From positions 1 to 22,138 of the forward strand of contig NZ_CALJON010000037.1 in NCBI RefSeq assembly GCF_937981445.1: DNA of 22,138 nucleotides, written 5' to 3'. The DNA comes from an uncultured Veillonella sp. (GTDB taxonomy: Bacteria > Bacillota > Negativicutes > Veillonellales > Veillonellaceae). This document shows positions 7,519 to 15,833 of this stretch, in pieces. The notes below the pieces were generated by a model that was given only the letters and a program-made list of their open reading frames with translations, was not told the DNA's origin and did not search any database. Position numbers and translations under genes: made by a program. How positions within the stretch are numbered: position 1 is the stretch's first letter; each line of letters starts with the position of its first letter.

Positions 7519-10197
7519 ATGAGTAAAAAGCAAACGCCCATGATGGATCAGTATTTCTCTATAAAAGATAGATATAAAGAGGAACTTCTATTCTTTCGTC
7601 TTGGTGACTTTTACGAATTATTTTATGATGATGCGTTAACAGCATCGCGAGAACTTAATATTACGCTTACTGGTCGCAATTCGGGGGAAGAAGGAAAAGC
7701 GCCTATGTGCGGCGTGCCTTATCATGCAGCAGAAGGCTATATTGATAAGCTTGTTAAAAAGGGCTATAAGGTAGCTATTTGTGAGCAAGTTGAGGATCCT
7801 AAGACGGCTAAAGGTATTGTAAAACGCGATGTAATTCGTGTAATTACGCCTGGCACAGTGCTTACTGAAAATGGTACAGAAGCACGAGAAAACAATTTCT
7901 TGGCTCTATTTTATCGTACCAAAGAAACCCTTATTCTCGTGTTTTGCGATGTATCTACGGGAGAAGTTATTTGGGATCGCATACGCCATGGTGAGCGTCA
8001 GTCGTCTGTATATGATGCCTTAGCCATGTATCGACCTTCTGAATTGGTAACAGTTGGCGGTATCCCACTTGGCAAGGAATTAGAAGAATTTATTGCGGTA
8101 CAGTTAAATAATGTAGCCTTGTCCCCCTTTGATCCAGGGGCGGAACTGAGCGATATTCGCAATCAAAGCATGGTTCATTTTGCTGATGCCGGCCTTTTAG
8201 AAGAAGATGTACTAGAAGGTTTGGGATATTTACTCATGTATTTATCTACGGTCATTAAAACTGATATATCTCATATTAACTATCTTCATCCTTTGCAAAT
8301 TGGGGACCGAATGGTACTCGATACATCTAGTTTGCGCCATTTAGAAATTACCCATAATTTACGTGATGGTGGCACAAAGGGTACCTTGTTATCTATTTTA
8401 GATAAAACTTTAACACCTATGGGGGCACGCCTATTAAAACAATGGGTGGAAAGTCCCTTAATGGATGTGCATCATATAGAACGGCGCCAACGAAGCATAG
8501 CGGAAATGGTAGCAAAGCCCACTGAACAAGGCCGTTTGCGTGAACTATTAGATGTCATTTTTGACTTTGAACGTATTTTAGCCCGTGTTGAAACAGGTTC
8601 TGTTTCGCCCCGTGACTTTACGGCACTTCGTGAGTCGCTTCGCATTTTGCCGGATTTGGTGGCTTTAGGCAAGACCTATGAAAGCAATTTGTTGAGTGAC
8701 ATTGTAGGGGATATACAGCTCCATGAAGATATTTATGATCTTTTATATCGGGCTATTGCAGAGCAGCCAGCGCTGACCTTAAAAGATGGTCGTGTTATTC
8801 GCGATGGATACAATGAGGAATTAGATGAACTTCGTTCCCTTGCAACGAATAGTCAAGAATGGCTTCATCGCTTAGAAGAAGAAGTAAAAGAAAAGACTGG
8901 TATACGCCTTAAAACAGGCTATAATAAAGTATTTGGTTATTATTTTGAAGTGTCTCATGCCAATACAGCGGCAGTACCAGATTATTTTATTCGCAAGCAA
9001 ACCTTGGCTAATGCAGAGCGTTATATTACGCCAGAGCTTAAAGAGTTTGAAGTCAAAATTTTAAGCGCTAAGGAAAAAATAATCGCCTTAGAACAAACTT
9101 TATACCAAGAGCTTCGCACCTTTATTAAGGGGGCTGTGAAAGACATTCAAAATACTGCTCGAGCCATTGCGAAGCTCGATGTACTAGCAAGCTTAGCTCA
9201 AGTGGCATATGAAGAAAATTATATTTGTCCTTCCATGGCTATGAATGGTCAAATTACCATTCGCGATGGTCGTCATCCAGTGATTGAAAAATTACTAAAA
9301 CGAGAAGTGTTTGTGCCTAATGATGTGACACTAAACCATCAAGGCGAAGAATTTATCTTAATTACGGGGCCGAATATGGCTGGTAAATCTACCTACATGC
9401 GTCAAGTCGCATTGCTTATGATTATGGCGCAAATTGGCTCCTTTATTCCTGCTCGTGAAGCTATTATTTCCCCTGTAGATCGCATTTTTACGCGTGTTGG
9501 CGCCAGCGATGATATTTCAACTGGACAGAGTACCTTTATGGTGGAAATGAAGGAAGTAGCTTATATTTTAAATAATGCTACGTCCAATAGTTTGCTCATA
9601 CTTGATGAAATCGGCCGTGGTACAAGTACCTTTGACGGCTTGAGTATTGCTCAGGCTGTTGTAGAATATATTTGCAAGCATATTCATGGTAAAACCTTAT
9701 TTGCCACTCATTATCATGAACTCATTCCTTTGGAAGATACGTATGATAAATTAAAAAATTATACAGTAGCTGTAAAAGAAAAAGGCAAAGATGTAGTCTT
9801 TTTACGCCGTATTGTGCGCGGCGGTGCAGATCGAAGTTATGGTATTCACGTGGCTAAATTGGCAGGCCTACCCGGTTCAGTATTGAAACGGGCAGAGGTT
9901 ATTTTAGAGAGCTTAGAAGCCAGTGCTGATGAGACTAATTTAGAAAAAGCTCTTTCTGAGGCCACCGCGCATGCTACAAAGGACGGGGTACCTAGTAAAG
10001 GTGCTAGCCCGAAGACTAGTGGCAAAAATAATGCTCCTATGTTACAGCAGAATGCTGCTGGTGGGTATGGTGGTAATTTATTTACCGATTCAGTAGTGGA
10101 TGAACTACTGGCTGTGGATATTATGAGTTTAACTCCCATTGAGGCACTCAATGTACTCTTTAAGCTACAAGAGGAGGCTCGTAAAGGAGGTGCTTAA
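7519..10197 (+). CDS. mutS: DNA mismatch repair ATPase MutS
   Basis: MutS scans DNA for mispaired or unpaired bases and recruits MutL. The mismatch-reading Phe-x-Glu motif is Phe31-Tyr32-Glu33 (GDFYELF). Connector, lever and clamp domains follow, then the ATPase domain with Walker A GPNMAGKST at 617-625 and Walker B LILDEIGRGTS around 693-703. The last ~35 residues form a helical C-terminal tail after a linker rich in Ala, Gly, Asn and Ser. I choose ATG at 7519 because TGGAGG lies five bases upstream and the protein then begins like other MutS proteins (TPMMDQYFSIK). An in-frame upstream ATG at 7462 would add 19 unconserved residues and would place the 7466 hairpin in coding sequence. The length is 892 residues. 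The mutL start lies 2 bp beyond the mutS stop, so the two are translationally linked. Confidence 0.97.
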   Translation: MSKKQTPMMDQYFSIKDRYKEELLFFRLGDFYELFYDDALTASRELNITLTGRNSGEEGKAPMCGVPYHAAEGYIDKLVKKGYKVAICEQVEDPKTAKGIVKRDVIRVITPGTVLTENGTEARENNFLALFYRTKETLILVFCDVSTGEVIWDRIRHGERQSSVYDALAMYRPSELVTVGGIPLGKELEEFIAVQLNNVALSPFDPGAELSDIRNQSMVHFADAGLLEEDVLEGLGYLLMYLSTVIKTDISHINYLHPLQIGDRMVLDTSSLRHLEITHNLRDGGTKGTLLSILDKTLTPMGARLLKQWVESPLMDVHHIERRQRSIAEMVAKPTEQGRLRELLDVIFDFERILARVETGSVSPRDFTALRESLRILPDLVALGKTYESNLLSDIVGDIQLHEDIYDLLYRAIAEQPALTLKDGRVIRDGYNEELDELRSLATNSQEWLHRLEEEVKEKTGIRLKTGYNKVFGYYFEVSHANTAAVPDYFIRKQTLANAERYITPELKEFEVKILSAKEKIIALEQTLYQELRTFIKGAVKDIQNTARAIAKLDVLASLAQVAYEENYICPSMAMNGQITIRDGRHPVIEKLLKREVFVPNDVTLNHQGEEFILITGPNMAGKSTYMRQVALLMIMAQIGSFIPAREAIISPVDRIFTRVGASDDISTGQSTFMVEMKEVAYILNNATSNSLLILDEIGRGTSTFDGLSIAQAVVEYICKHIHGKTLFATHYHELIPLEDTYDKLKNYTVAVKEKGKDVVFLRRIVRGGADRSYGIHVAKLAGLPGSVLKRAEVILESLEASADETNLEKALSEATAHATKDGVPSKGASPKTSGKNNAPMLQQNAAGGYGGNLFTDSVVDELLAVDIMSLTPIEALNVLFKLQEEARKGGA

Positions 10198-10199
10198 TT

Positions 10200-12311
10200 A
10201 TGGCACAAATTCATGTATTAGATGAAATAACGATCAATAAAATAGCGGCTGGTGAAGTAGTAGAACGTCCTGCGTCAGTAATTAAAGAGCTTTTAGAAAA
10301 CTCCTTAGATGCAGGTGCTACTACTATTGAAATAGAAATCGCTGATGGTGGTACTACCTATATGCGAGTAACCGATAATGGCGCAGGGATGACAGAAGAA
10401 GATGCACGACTTGCTGTATTGCGTCATGCGACGAGTAAGATTCGCAGTGTCGATGATTTATTTGATATTGCTTCTTTAGGCTTCCGTGGTGAGGCCTTAG
10501 CCAGTATTGCCTCTGTATCACATTTTTCCTTAACTACGAGGCCCGTAGATCAAGAATTGGGGACTCGTATTACTATTGATGGAGGCCAGGTTAATGATTG
10601 CATGCCTTTTGGCGCCCAGCCGGGAACGAGTATTGAAGTGAGAGATTTATTTTTCAATACACCAGCAAGGCGTAAATTTTTAAAAACAGAACGCACAGAA
10701 ACAGCTAAGATTCAGGATATTGTAGGCAAGCTAGCGCTTAGCAATCCTCAAGTAGCTTTTAAGCTTATTAATAATGATTCTGTTAGCATTGTAGTGCCTG
10801 GTAATGGGGACTTAATGGATACGGTGTCTGCCTTATATGGGTATAAGGTGAGTAATGATATTTTCCCTATTGCTTATGAAGCAGAGGGGATAGTTGTTAC
10901 TGGCGTAGTAAGCAAACCAACGCTTCTTAAGAGCAGTCGTATTTGGCAAACTGTCGTGGTGAATAATCGCGTCATTAGCGATAAAGCCATAACTAAAGCT
11001 ATTGATAATGCGTACCATGCCTTATTGCCTAAAGGTGGCTATCCTTTAGTTTTATTGAATATTACAGTGCCACCTGAAACGGTGGATATTAATGTGCATC
11101 CTCGCAAGAGTGAAGTAAAATTCAGCGATGATAAGCCTGTTTTTAAAGCTGTATATCATGCTATTTTACAGGCTTTGCAAAATCCTCTGGAGCAAATGGG
11201 ACCGAGTGGTCAGATGCAACAAAATTCGTGGTCCAAGGAAGGTGCGGGTATGGCAGAGGTGCCTTTTTATAATTCTGCACAAGCCCGTGATGGGGAGCGC
11301 ACAATTACTACTAATGTGTCTTATGAAAATTCCTTTACCGCCATGGGACGTGAAAAACTTCATGAAATTGATATTGATCCTATCGAGCGAGGCACAGAAG
11401 CGAATCGCATAGTGTCCCAAGAGATGGTACAAAATCGTGCATCTACAGAAGAATTTGTACGGCGTCTTAAACAGGATGGCTATATACCGCCTGAACGAGT
11501 ACAATATCGTGAAGAATCGTGGATAGATACAGGGGATTTTGAAGTTGGAGCTCATAGTAAATCCTATACGGAAGAAGATAAGGCGCGCTTTCATGAGATT
11601 GTAACAACTCATCATGAGCAGGCCCTACAAGAAGGGGGGCAGCCTTATACAGCTAATGCTAGAAATGATGTAAGAGGTACAGTACCTACATATGGTACAA
11701 GTTCAGCAGCCCAAATACAGCAGCAAAGTGAAAGTATTAATACGACTGGCTTACTACCATTAGGACAGGTGGCATCATGCTATATTTTAGCAAAAAAAGG
11801 GGACAATCTATATATTATTGATCAACATGCAGCACATGAGCGAATTCGTTATGATGCTTTATGTAAGTCCGCTGAAGCCATTCCTATGCAGGAATTATTA
11901 ATTCCTCAATATGAAGAAGCATCGGAAGATGAATTGATTATTGTAGAGGAACAGGCTGATGTATTACTTAATTTAGGATTTCAAGGTGTGCAAGGGGGAC
12001 CAACACAACTTAAGATTGAAGGTTTACCTGTTGATTTAGTGGAGAGCAAAGGGTTAGAAGTATTACGCTATGTATTCTCCCTTTTAAAGGAGCAGCAAGA
12101 ACCTACAAAGGCACAACTTCGCCACGAAATGCTAGCCTATGCTTCTTGTCGTGGTGCTATCAAAGCTGGTCACACTTTAAATACCTATCAAATGGCCGTG
12201 CTCATTGAAGAACTATTTAAAACTGATAAGCCCTATGTATGTCCTCATGGAAGACCGACGATTGTAAAATTTACTCCTGAGGAAATGGGTAAATTATTCC
12301 TGCGCAGTTAA
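10200..12311 (+). CDS. mutL: DNA mismatch repair endonuclease MutL
   Basis: MutL couples mismatch detection by MutS to strand removal. The N-terminal GHKL ATPase shows ELLENSLDAGA (30-40), DNGAGM (59-64) and GFRGEAL (94-100). A poorly conserved, polar linker covers roughly 335-510. The C-terminal dimerisation/nuclease domain begins near 517 and contains DQHAAHE at 541-547, Cys650 in ASCRGAIK and CPHGRP at 681-686. It is thus the endonuclease type, not the methyl-directed E. coli type. QELLIP (564-569) fits the sliding-clamp binding motif known from B. subtilis MutL. One deviation: the final acidic residue of the DQHA(X)2E(X)4E motif is Asp552, not Glu. The ribosome site AAAGGAGGTG lies inside the end of mutS. 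The last 11 codons and stop are copied after the gene (see the repeat at 12276). Confidence 0.97.
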   Translation: MAQIHVLDEITINKIAAGEVVERPASVIKELLENSLDAGATTIEIEIADGGTTYMRVTDNGAGMTEEDARLAVLRHATSKIRSVDDLFDIASLGFRGEALASIASVSHFSLTTRPVDQELGTRITIDGGQVNDCMPFGAQPGTSIEVRDLFFNTPARRKFLKTERTETAKIQDIVGKLALSNPQVAFKLINNDSVSIVVPGNGDLMDTVSALYGYKVSNDIFPIAYEAEGIVVTGVVSKPTLLKSSRIWQTVVVNNRVISDKAITKAIDNAYHALLPKGGYPLVLLNITVPPETVDINVHPRKSEVKFSDDKPVFKAVYHAILQALQNPLEQMGPSGQMQQNSWSKEGAGMAEVPFYNSAQARDGERTITTNVSYENSFTAMGREKLHEIDIDPIERGTEANRIVSQEMVQNRASTEEFVRRLKQDGYIPPERVQYREESWIDTGDFEVGAHSKSYTEEDKARFHEIVTTHHEQALQEGGQPYTANARNDVRGTVPTYGTSSAAQIQQQSESINTTGLLPLGQVASCYILAKKGDNLYIIDQHAAHERIRYDALCKSAEAIPMQELLIPQYEEASEDELIIVEEQADVLLNLGFQGVQGGPTQLKIEGLPVDLVESKGLEVLRYVFSLLKEQQEPTKAQLRHEMLAYASCRGAIKAGHTLNTYQMAVLIEELFKTDKPYVCPHGRPTIVKFTPEEMGKLFLRS

Positions 12312-12347
12312 GAAGAGAAAATGGGTAAATTGTTCTTGCGCGGTTAA
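12276..12347 (+). repeat. 36-bp tandem duplication of the mutL 3' end, including the stop codon
   Basis: Bases 12279-12311 (end of mutL) and 12315-12347 (after the stop) are identical at 29 of 33 positions. All four differences are transitions. The offset is 36 bp, 12 codons, so the copy is in frame with mutL: after TAA the frame reads EEKMGKLFLRG and stops again, against PEEMGKLFLRS in the protein. Two of the differences are silent and two change a residue. It is a clear local duplication of a gene end. Confidence 0.93.
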
Positions 12348-12359
12348 TCTGCAGATTAA
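12344..12359. repeat. 16-bp perfect palindrome after mutL
   Basis: TTAATCTGCAGATTAA reads the same on both strands. It begins at the stop region of the duplicated mutL tail. A small 6-bp hairpin (12374-12379 with 12385-12390) followed by CGTTATATTTTTT lies just downstream and could be a weak terminator. Whether the palindrome is a protein-binding site or chance is not known. Confidence 0.55.
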
Positions 12360-12417
12360 ATTAATAAGTTTAAAGAGAAGCTAATTCTCTCGTTATATTT
12401 TTTAGGAGGACATGGAT

Positions 12418-13227
12418 GTGCAAGAAGAGAATTCATCGTGGGGCTCCAAGGCGATAGTAATAACGGCACAGAAGGGGACTCCTAGAGAAGTTAAAGCGGC
12501 TCAATTAGCCGCCTCCCTCTTGAATATTCCCTATATTTATAGGCGTCGAGATTCTTTAAGTAAATTAAAGTCCAATTATGAAGGGGCTGATATATTAATT
12601 ATCAGTAAGGAGGGTCCTGTTTTATATACAGGGGAAAAGGTAAGTCACAAATTCCATCTCTCCATGGCGCAGCTACGCATTATTGCGTATGATAGAGGTG
12701 ATACAGAACATTTATTAGAGGCAGTAGGTAAAGAGCCCATTGATTCGTTTTTAGATTGTACGGCAGGCCTTTGCAGTGATAGTATTGTAGTGTCTTATGG
12801 ACATCCTGAAATTAAGCGTTTAGTTGGCTTAGAAGGAAATCCTCTATTAGCCTATATTAGCAATTATGGTTGTCGTCATTTTGTTCATGAATCACTGGCT
12901 GTAACTGAGGCTTTACGAAGAATTCAATTATGCGCCATGCGATATGAGCAATTTTTAAAACAAGCTCCTACAAATAGCTTTGATGTAGTATATTTTGACC
13001 CTATGTTTGAAGTACCTATCAAGGAAAGTCCGCAATTTCTAGGGCTCCGTGGTCATATTGTGGAGTCATCATTGACCTATGATATGTTAGAGGAGGCTAA
13101 GCGTGTAGGGCGAAAAAAAGTGATTGTTAAAGAGCGGCCCTTTGCGACAATTTTTAAAAAATGGCCTCCAACCTATATAAAGGGCGGACAATATAGTAAA
13201 GTCGCTTATGGTGTGTATGAATTGTAA
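12418..13227 (+). CDS. Class I SAM-dependent methyltransferase, RsmJ-like
   Basis: The protein has a Rossmann methyltransferase core: the SAM-binding loop DCTAGLCSDS at about residues 113-122, an acidic strand end (VGLEGN) and the catalytic-type FDPMF at 193-197. The pairing of DxTAGL and DPMF resembles RsmJ (YhiQ), which methylates guanine N2 of 16S rRNA in E. coli. The N-terminal ~90 residues contain a strand-helix fold (VITAQKGTPREVKAAQLAA) that may help bind RNA. I prefer GTG at 12418, eight bases after AGGAGG (12404-12409). The in-frame ATG at 12412 is only two bases from it. The length is then 269 residues. Its position between mutL and miaA fits a translation-related role. The exact target base is not provable here, so no symbol is given. 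Confidence 0.8.
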   Translation: MQEENSSWGSKAIVITAQKGTPREVKAAQLAASLLNIPYIYRRRDSLSKLKSNYEGADILIISKEGPVLYTGEKVSHKFHLSMAQLRIIAYDRGDTEHLLEAVGKEPIDSFLDCTAGLCSDSIVVSYGHPEIKRLVGLEGNPLLAYISNYGCRHFVHESLAVTEALRRIQLCAMRYEQFLKQAPTNSFDVVYFDPMFEVPIKESPQFLGLRGHIVESSLTYDMLEEAKRVGRKKVIVKERPFATIFKKWPPTYIKGGQYSKVAYGVYEL

Positions 13228-13262
13228 ATATAAATCGTAAATCTAGTACTTAAGGAGGATCT

Positions 13263-14177
13263 ATGAATCAGTTGATTACTATTTTAGGGCCTACAGCAGT
13301 AGGTAAAACAGAATTAACTTTGCAATTAGCAGAATGCTTAAGTACTTCAGTTATTTCTGGTGATGCGTATCAAGTCTACAGGGGCCTTTCGATAGGCACA
13401 GCCAAGCCTAATGAGCAAGAGCTGCAGCGAGCCACTCATTATTTGATAGATTGCTTAGAACCAAATGAAGAGTTTAGTGTGGCCCTATTTCAATCGGAAG
13501 CGCATCGCATTATTGCCCAAGAGAATGAAGCAGGTCGGACGCCTATTCTTTCTGGTGGTACTGGGTTTTATGTGCAGTCTTTACTGGAAGGATTTAATTT
13601 TTCTCCTGCAGGGCCTAATGCAGCGCTTAGAGAGCGATTGAATACCTTGTATGGTGAAGCTGGTCTAGAAGGCCTCAAAGCTTATGCGCAGGTCTTAGCT
13701 AAAGATAAACATATTGAGTTACAATTTACTGATAAACATCGCCTGTATCGCGCCATTGAACTTATGGAGGCTGGCGATTATGACGCCCTAAGAAAGCAGA
13801 CTAAGGAAGGGGTATCCTATGAAGGACCTGTAATAGGTCTTAGACGGGATCGGGATGAATTATATGAGCGCATTAATTTGCGTGTAGATATAATGGTGGA
13901 ACAAGGCTTATTTGAAGAAGTAGAGGGGCTCTTGCAAAAAGGAATTGATCCCCATTGCCAAGCTTTTAAAGGTATTGGCTATAAAGAAGTAGTTGAATAC
14001 TTTGAACAGCGCTTAACTAAGGCTGAGGCAATTTCAGCTATAAAGCAAAACACAAGACGATTTGCGAAACGGCAAATTACTTGGTACAAGCGGATGCCCT
14101 ATATTCAATGGATCGATTGTACCAAGAAAGACGCGCAACATATCTATGACGAAGCGTATGCATTAATAACACAGTAG
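13263..14177 (+). CDS. miaA: tRNA dimethylallyltransferase (MiaA)
   Basis: MiaA transfers a dimethylallyl group from DMAPP to N6 of A37 in tRNAs with A36-A37, the first step toward ms2i6A. The N-terminal P-loop is GPTAVGKT at residues 9-16. The substrate-recognition segment SGDAYQVYRGLSIGTAKP follows, in place of the more common SADSMQVYRGMDIGTAKP. SGGTGFYVQSLLEG and the C-terminal QNTRRFAKRQITWYK segment are also typical. The length, 304 residues, is normal. ATG at 13263 follows AAGGAGG with a short four-base gap. MiaB, which finishes the modification, is encoded about 6 kb upstream, and IspG near the left edge contributes to the DMAPP supply. I see no hfq-like gene after it, although hfq follows miaA in many bacteria. 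Confidence 0.96.
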   Translation: MNQLITILGPTAVGKTELTLQLAECLSTSVISGDAYQVYRGLSIGTAKPNEQELQRATHYLIDCLEPNEEFSVALFQSEAHRIIAQENEAGRTPILSGGTGFYVQSLLEGFNFSPAGPNAALRERLNTLYGEAGLEGLKAYAQVLAKDKHIELQFTDKHRLYRAIELMEAGDYDALRKQTKEGVSYEGPVIGLRRDRDELYERINLRVDIMVEQGLFEEVEGLLQKGIDPHCQAFKGIGYKEVVEYFEQRLTKAEAISAIKQNTRRFAKRQITWYKRMPYIQWIDCTKKDAQHIYDEAYALITQ

Positions 14178-14207
14178 GATAAGAAGATACGTAGGATAAG
14201 AAGATAC
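14174..14207 (+). repeat. 17-bp exact tandem repeat across the miaA stop codon
   Basis: The unit GTAGGATAAGAAGATAC occurs at 14174-14190 and again at 14191-14207 without change. The first copy contains the miaA stop TAG (14175-14177). A blurred third copy (ATAAGAAAAGGAAGTA) follows and contains the ribosome site of the next gene. Confidence 0.9.
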
Positions 14208-14235
14208 AAAAAACAATAAGAAAAGGAAGTATAGA

Positions 14236-15480
14236 ATGAATTTAGATCGTTTGCGCGATGACGCTATGAAAATGGCTGAACCGCATTTTAAAAAGTTTGA
14301 ACCTATTGCATTACATAATACTAAAAAGGTCCTAGAAGCCTTTAAAGCTTGCCAGTTAAGTGATTATCACTTTAATGGAACAACTGGTTATGGCTATAAT
14401 GACAGTGGCCGCGAAAAGCTGGACGAAGTATTTGCTCATGTATTTAAAGCTGAAAAAGCTTTAGTGAGAGCTCATTTCGTGTCAGGTACTCATGCCCTAG
14501 CAACGACGCTGATTGCTTTATTAGGAAGTGGCGCAGAAGGTAAGGAATTTGTATATGCTGTAGGGGCTCCTTATGATACGATGCAATCCGTGATTGGCGT
14601 GCCACACGAGACGAAACGCTCTTTAGTAGAACGTGGCTTTATTTATAAGGAAGTACCACTAAAGAATGGTTCTTATGATTTAGAAGGTATTAAGGCTGCC
14701 GTAACGGATCAGACTCGTGTAGTTGTGATTCAGCGATCTCGTGGCTACAGTACGCGCGAACCACTATCTGTTAAAGATATCGAAGTGATTTGTAAAGCGG
14801 TTAATTCAGTAAACCCTAAAACAATTTGTTTTGTTGATAATTGCTATGGTGAATTTACAGAAACGACTGAGCCCTTAGAACATGGGGCGCATATTATGGC
14901 TGGTTCTTTAATTAAAAATAGTGGCGGTGGCATAGCGCCTACAGGTGGTTATGTGGCAGGTCGTGAAGACTTAGTAGAAGCCGTGGCTTATGAACTAACA
15001 GCTCCTGGCTTAGGCGATCACATGGGCTCCTATGCGCCAGGATATCGTCTATTCTTCCAAGGTTTATTCTTAGCACCTCACGTGGTATTACAAGCGCTAA
15101 AAGGAGCGGTGTATACAGCAGCAGTAGGTACATTGCTAGGTTACGAAGTATTTCCAAAGGTTGATTCCAAACGGTATGATTTGATTCAAGCGGTGAATTT
15201 ACATAATGCTGATGAAATGGAACAATTTTGTCGTGGCATGCAGGCGTATTCGCCCGTTGATGCTCATGTTCGTCCTGTACCTGGAGATATGCCAGGCTAT
15301 ACAGATCAGATTATTATGGCAGGTGGTACCTTTGTACAAGGTTCATCTATTGAATTAAGTGCCGATGGTCCAGTGCGACCTCCTTACACTATATTTATGC
15401 AAGGGGGCTTGGTGTTTGAGCATTCTATGTTGGGTATTTTAGGCGCTGCTGAAGAAATTTTAAAATGTCGCGAACAATAA
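14236..15480 (+). CDS. PLP-dependent enzyme, methionine gamma-lyase-like (YnbB family)
   Basis: The protein belongs to the aluminium-resistance/methionine gamma-lyase-like family (PF06838; YnbB in B. subtilis), fold-type I PLP enzymes. Conserved parts are YHFNGTTGYGYNDSGRE near 44-60, VSGTHALATTL around 82-92, the aspartate in VDNCYGEF and the probable Schiff-base lysine Lys227 in SLIKNSGGG. The C-terminus ends with the typical RPPYTIFMQGGLVFEHS segment. At 414 residues it is full length. ATG at 14236 follows AAAAGGAAG. The family regularly sits downstream of miaA (and hfq) in Firmicutes, which fits this place. The true substrate is not established; C-S lyase activity on sulfur amino acids is inferred from the fold, and cell-wall or metal-resistance links are old and weak. 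Confidence 0.9.
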   Translation: MNLDRLRDDAMKMAEPHFKKFEPIALHNTKKVLEAFKACQLSDYHFNGTTGYGYNDSGREKLDEVFAHVFKAEKALVRAHFVSGTHALATTLIALLGSGAEGKEFVYAVGAPYDTMQSVIGVPHETKRSLVERGFIYKEVPLKNGSYDLEGIKAAVTDQTRVVVIQRSRGYSTREPLSVKDIEVICKAVNSVNPKTICFVDNCYGEFTETTEPLEHGAHIMAGSLIKNSGGGIAPTGGYVAGREDLVEAVAYELTAPGLGDHMGSYAPGYRLFFQGLFLAPHVVLQALKGAVYTAAVGTLLGYEVFPKVDSKRYDLIQAVNLHNADEMEQFCRGMQAYSPVDAHVRPVPGDMPGYTDQIIMAGGTFVQGSSIELSADGPVRPPYTIFMQGGLVFEHSMLGILGAAEEILKCREQ

Positions 15481-15531
15481 ACTTAAGTCTCTATGAGTCA
15501 TAATAAGTTAAGGAACAATAAGTTAAGGAAC
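15472..15531 (+). repeat. 15-bp tandem repeats derived from the end of the PLP gene
   Basis: AATAAGTTAAGGAAC occurs twice without change at 15502-15516 and 15517-15531. The last two codons and stop of the PLP gene, GAACAATAA at 15472-15480, followed by ACTTAAG, match the same unit (GAACAATAAGTTAAG, near 15513-15527). The array thus appears to have grown out of the gene's stop-codon region. Confidence 0.75.
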
Positions 15532-15574
15532 GACACATAATAAATTAAAAGGCTGTGGTAATAGCTTACCCTTC

Positions 15575-15653
15575 ATGAGATATACTTAAGGCTACGAGAT
15601 ATATTTAAGTGCCAATGAGATATATTTAAGCGCTATGAGATATACTTAAGTGT
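15575..15653. repeat. Four ~20-bp imperfect tandem repeats
   Basis: The core GAGATATA(C/T)TTAAG begins at 15577, 15596, 15617 and 15637, giving periods of 19, 21 and 20 bp. In three of the four copies AT precedes the core, making ATGAGATATA. The variable 5-7 bases between cores are unlike each other. I see no coding or hairpin role. Confidence 0.85.
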
Positions 15654-15833
15654 TGAGACCCCGCAGAATCAAGGTAATTGATTAATAGCTTAATCTATAT
15701 AAAATCGGTTTTTTGTGATATATTTACGTAAGTTTTTATTTTTATTTTTGTAGTATACATATTCGGACTTTCACTCTGTATCATGTATATGGATGTTACT
15801 GTACGGACCAAGCGGTCCACAGAAGGAGAAAGC
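15654..15833. other. AT-rich leader region of mnmA
   Basis: Together with the two repeat blocks just upstream this forms a gap of about 350 bp without a gene. It holds a short hairpin (15680-15685 with 15690-15695), T-rich runs (15715-15755), a TATACA-like hexamer near 15755 without a convincing -35 partner, and a small hairpin GGACC/GGTCC (15805-15818) just before the mnmA ribosome site. A promoter for mnmA-lepA is expected here but cannot be pinned down. Confidence 0.4.

Noticed and set aside
11128..11615. Two overlapping frames (94 aa on +, 149 aa on -) inside mutL
   Set aside because: They fall in the low-constraint linker of MutL and have no recognisable domains or ribosome sites. They look like shadow frames of a real gene.
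12412..12417. ATG at 12412 as the start of the methyltransferase
   Set aside because: It is only two bases from the AGGAGG site. GTG at 12418 in the same frame has proper spacing.
14178..14235. A hidden hfq gene between miaA and the PLP gene
   Set aside because: The gap is 58 bp and made of 17-bp repeats, too short for hfq.
15805..15818. Small GGACC/GGTCC hairpin before mnmA considered as a riboswitch or T-box
   Set aside because: The stem has only 5 bp. No T-box sequence, terminator or larger conserved fold is visible.
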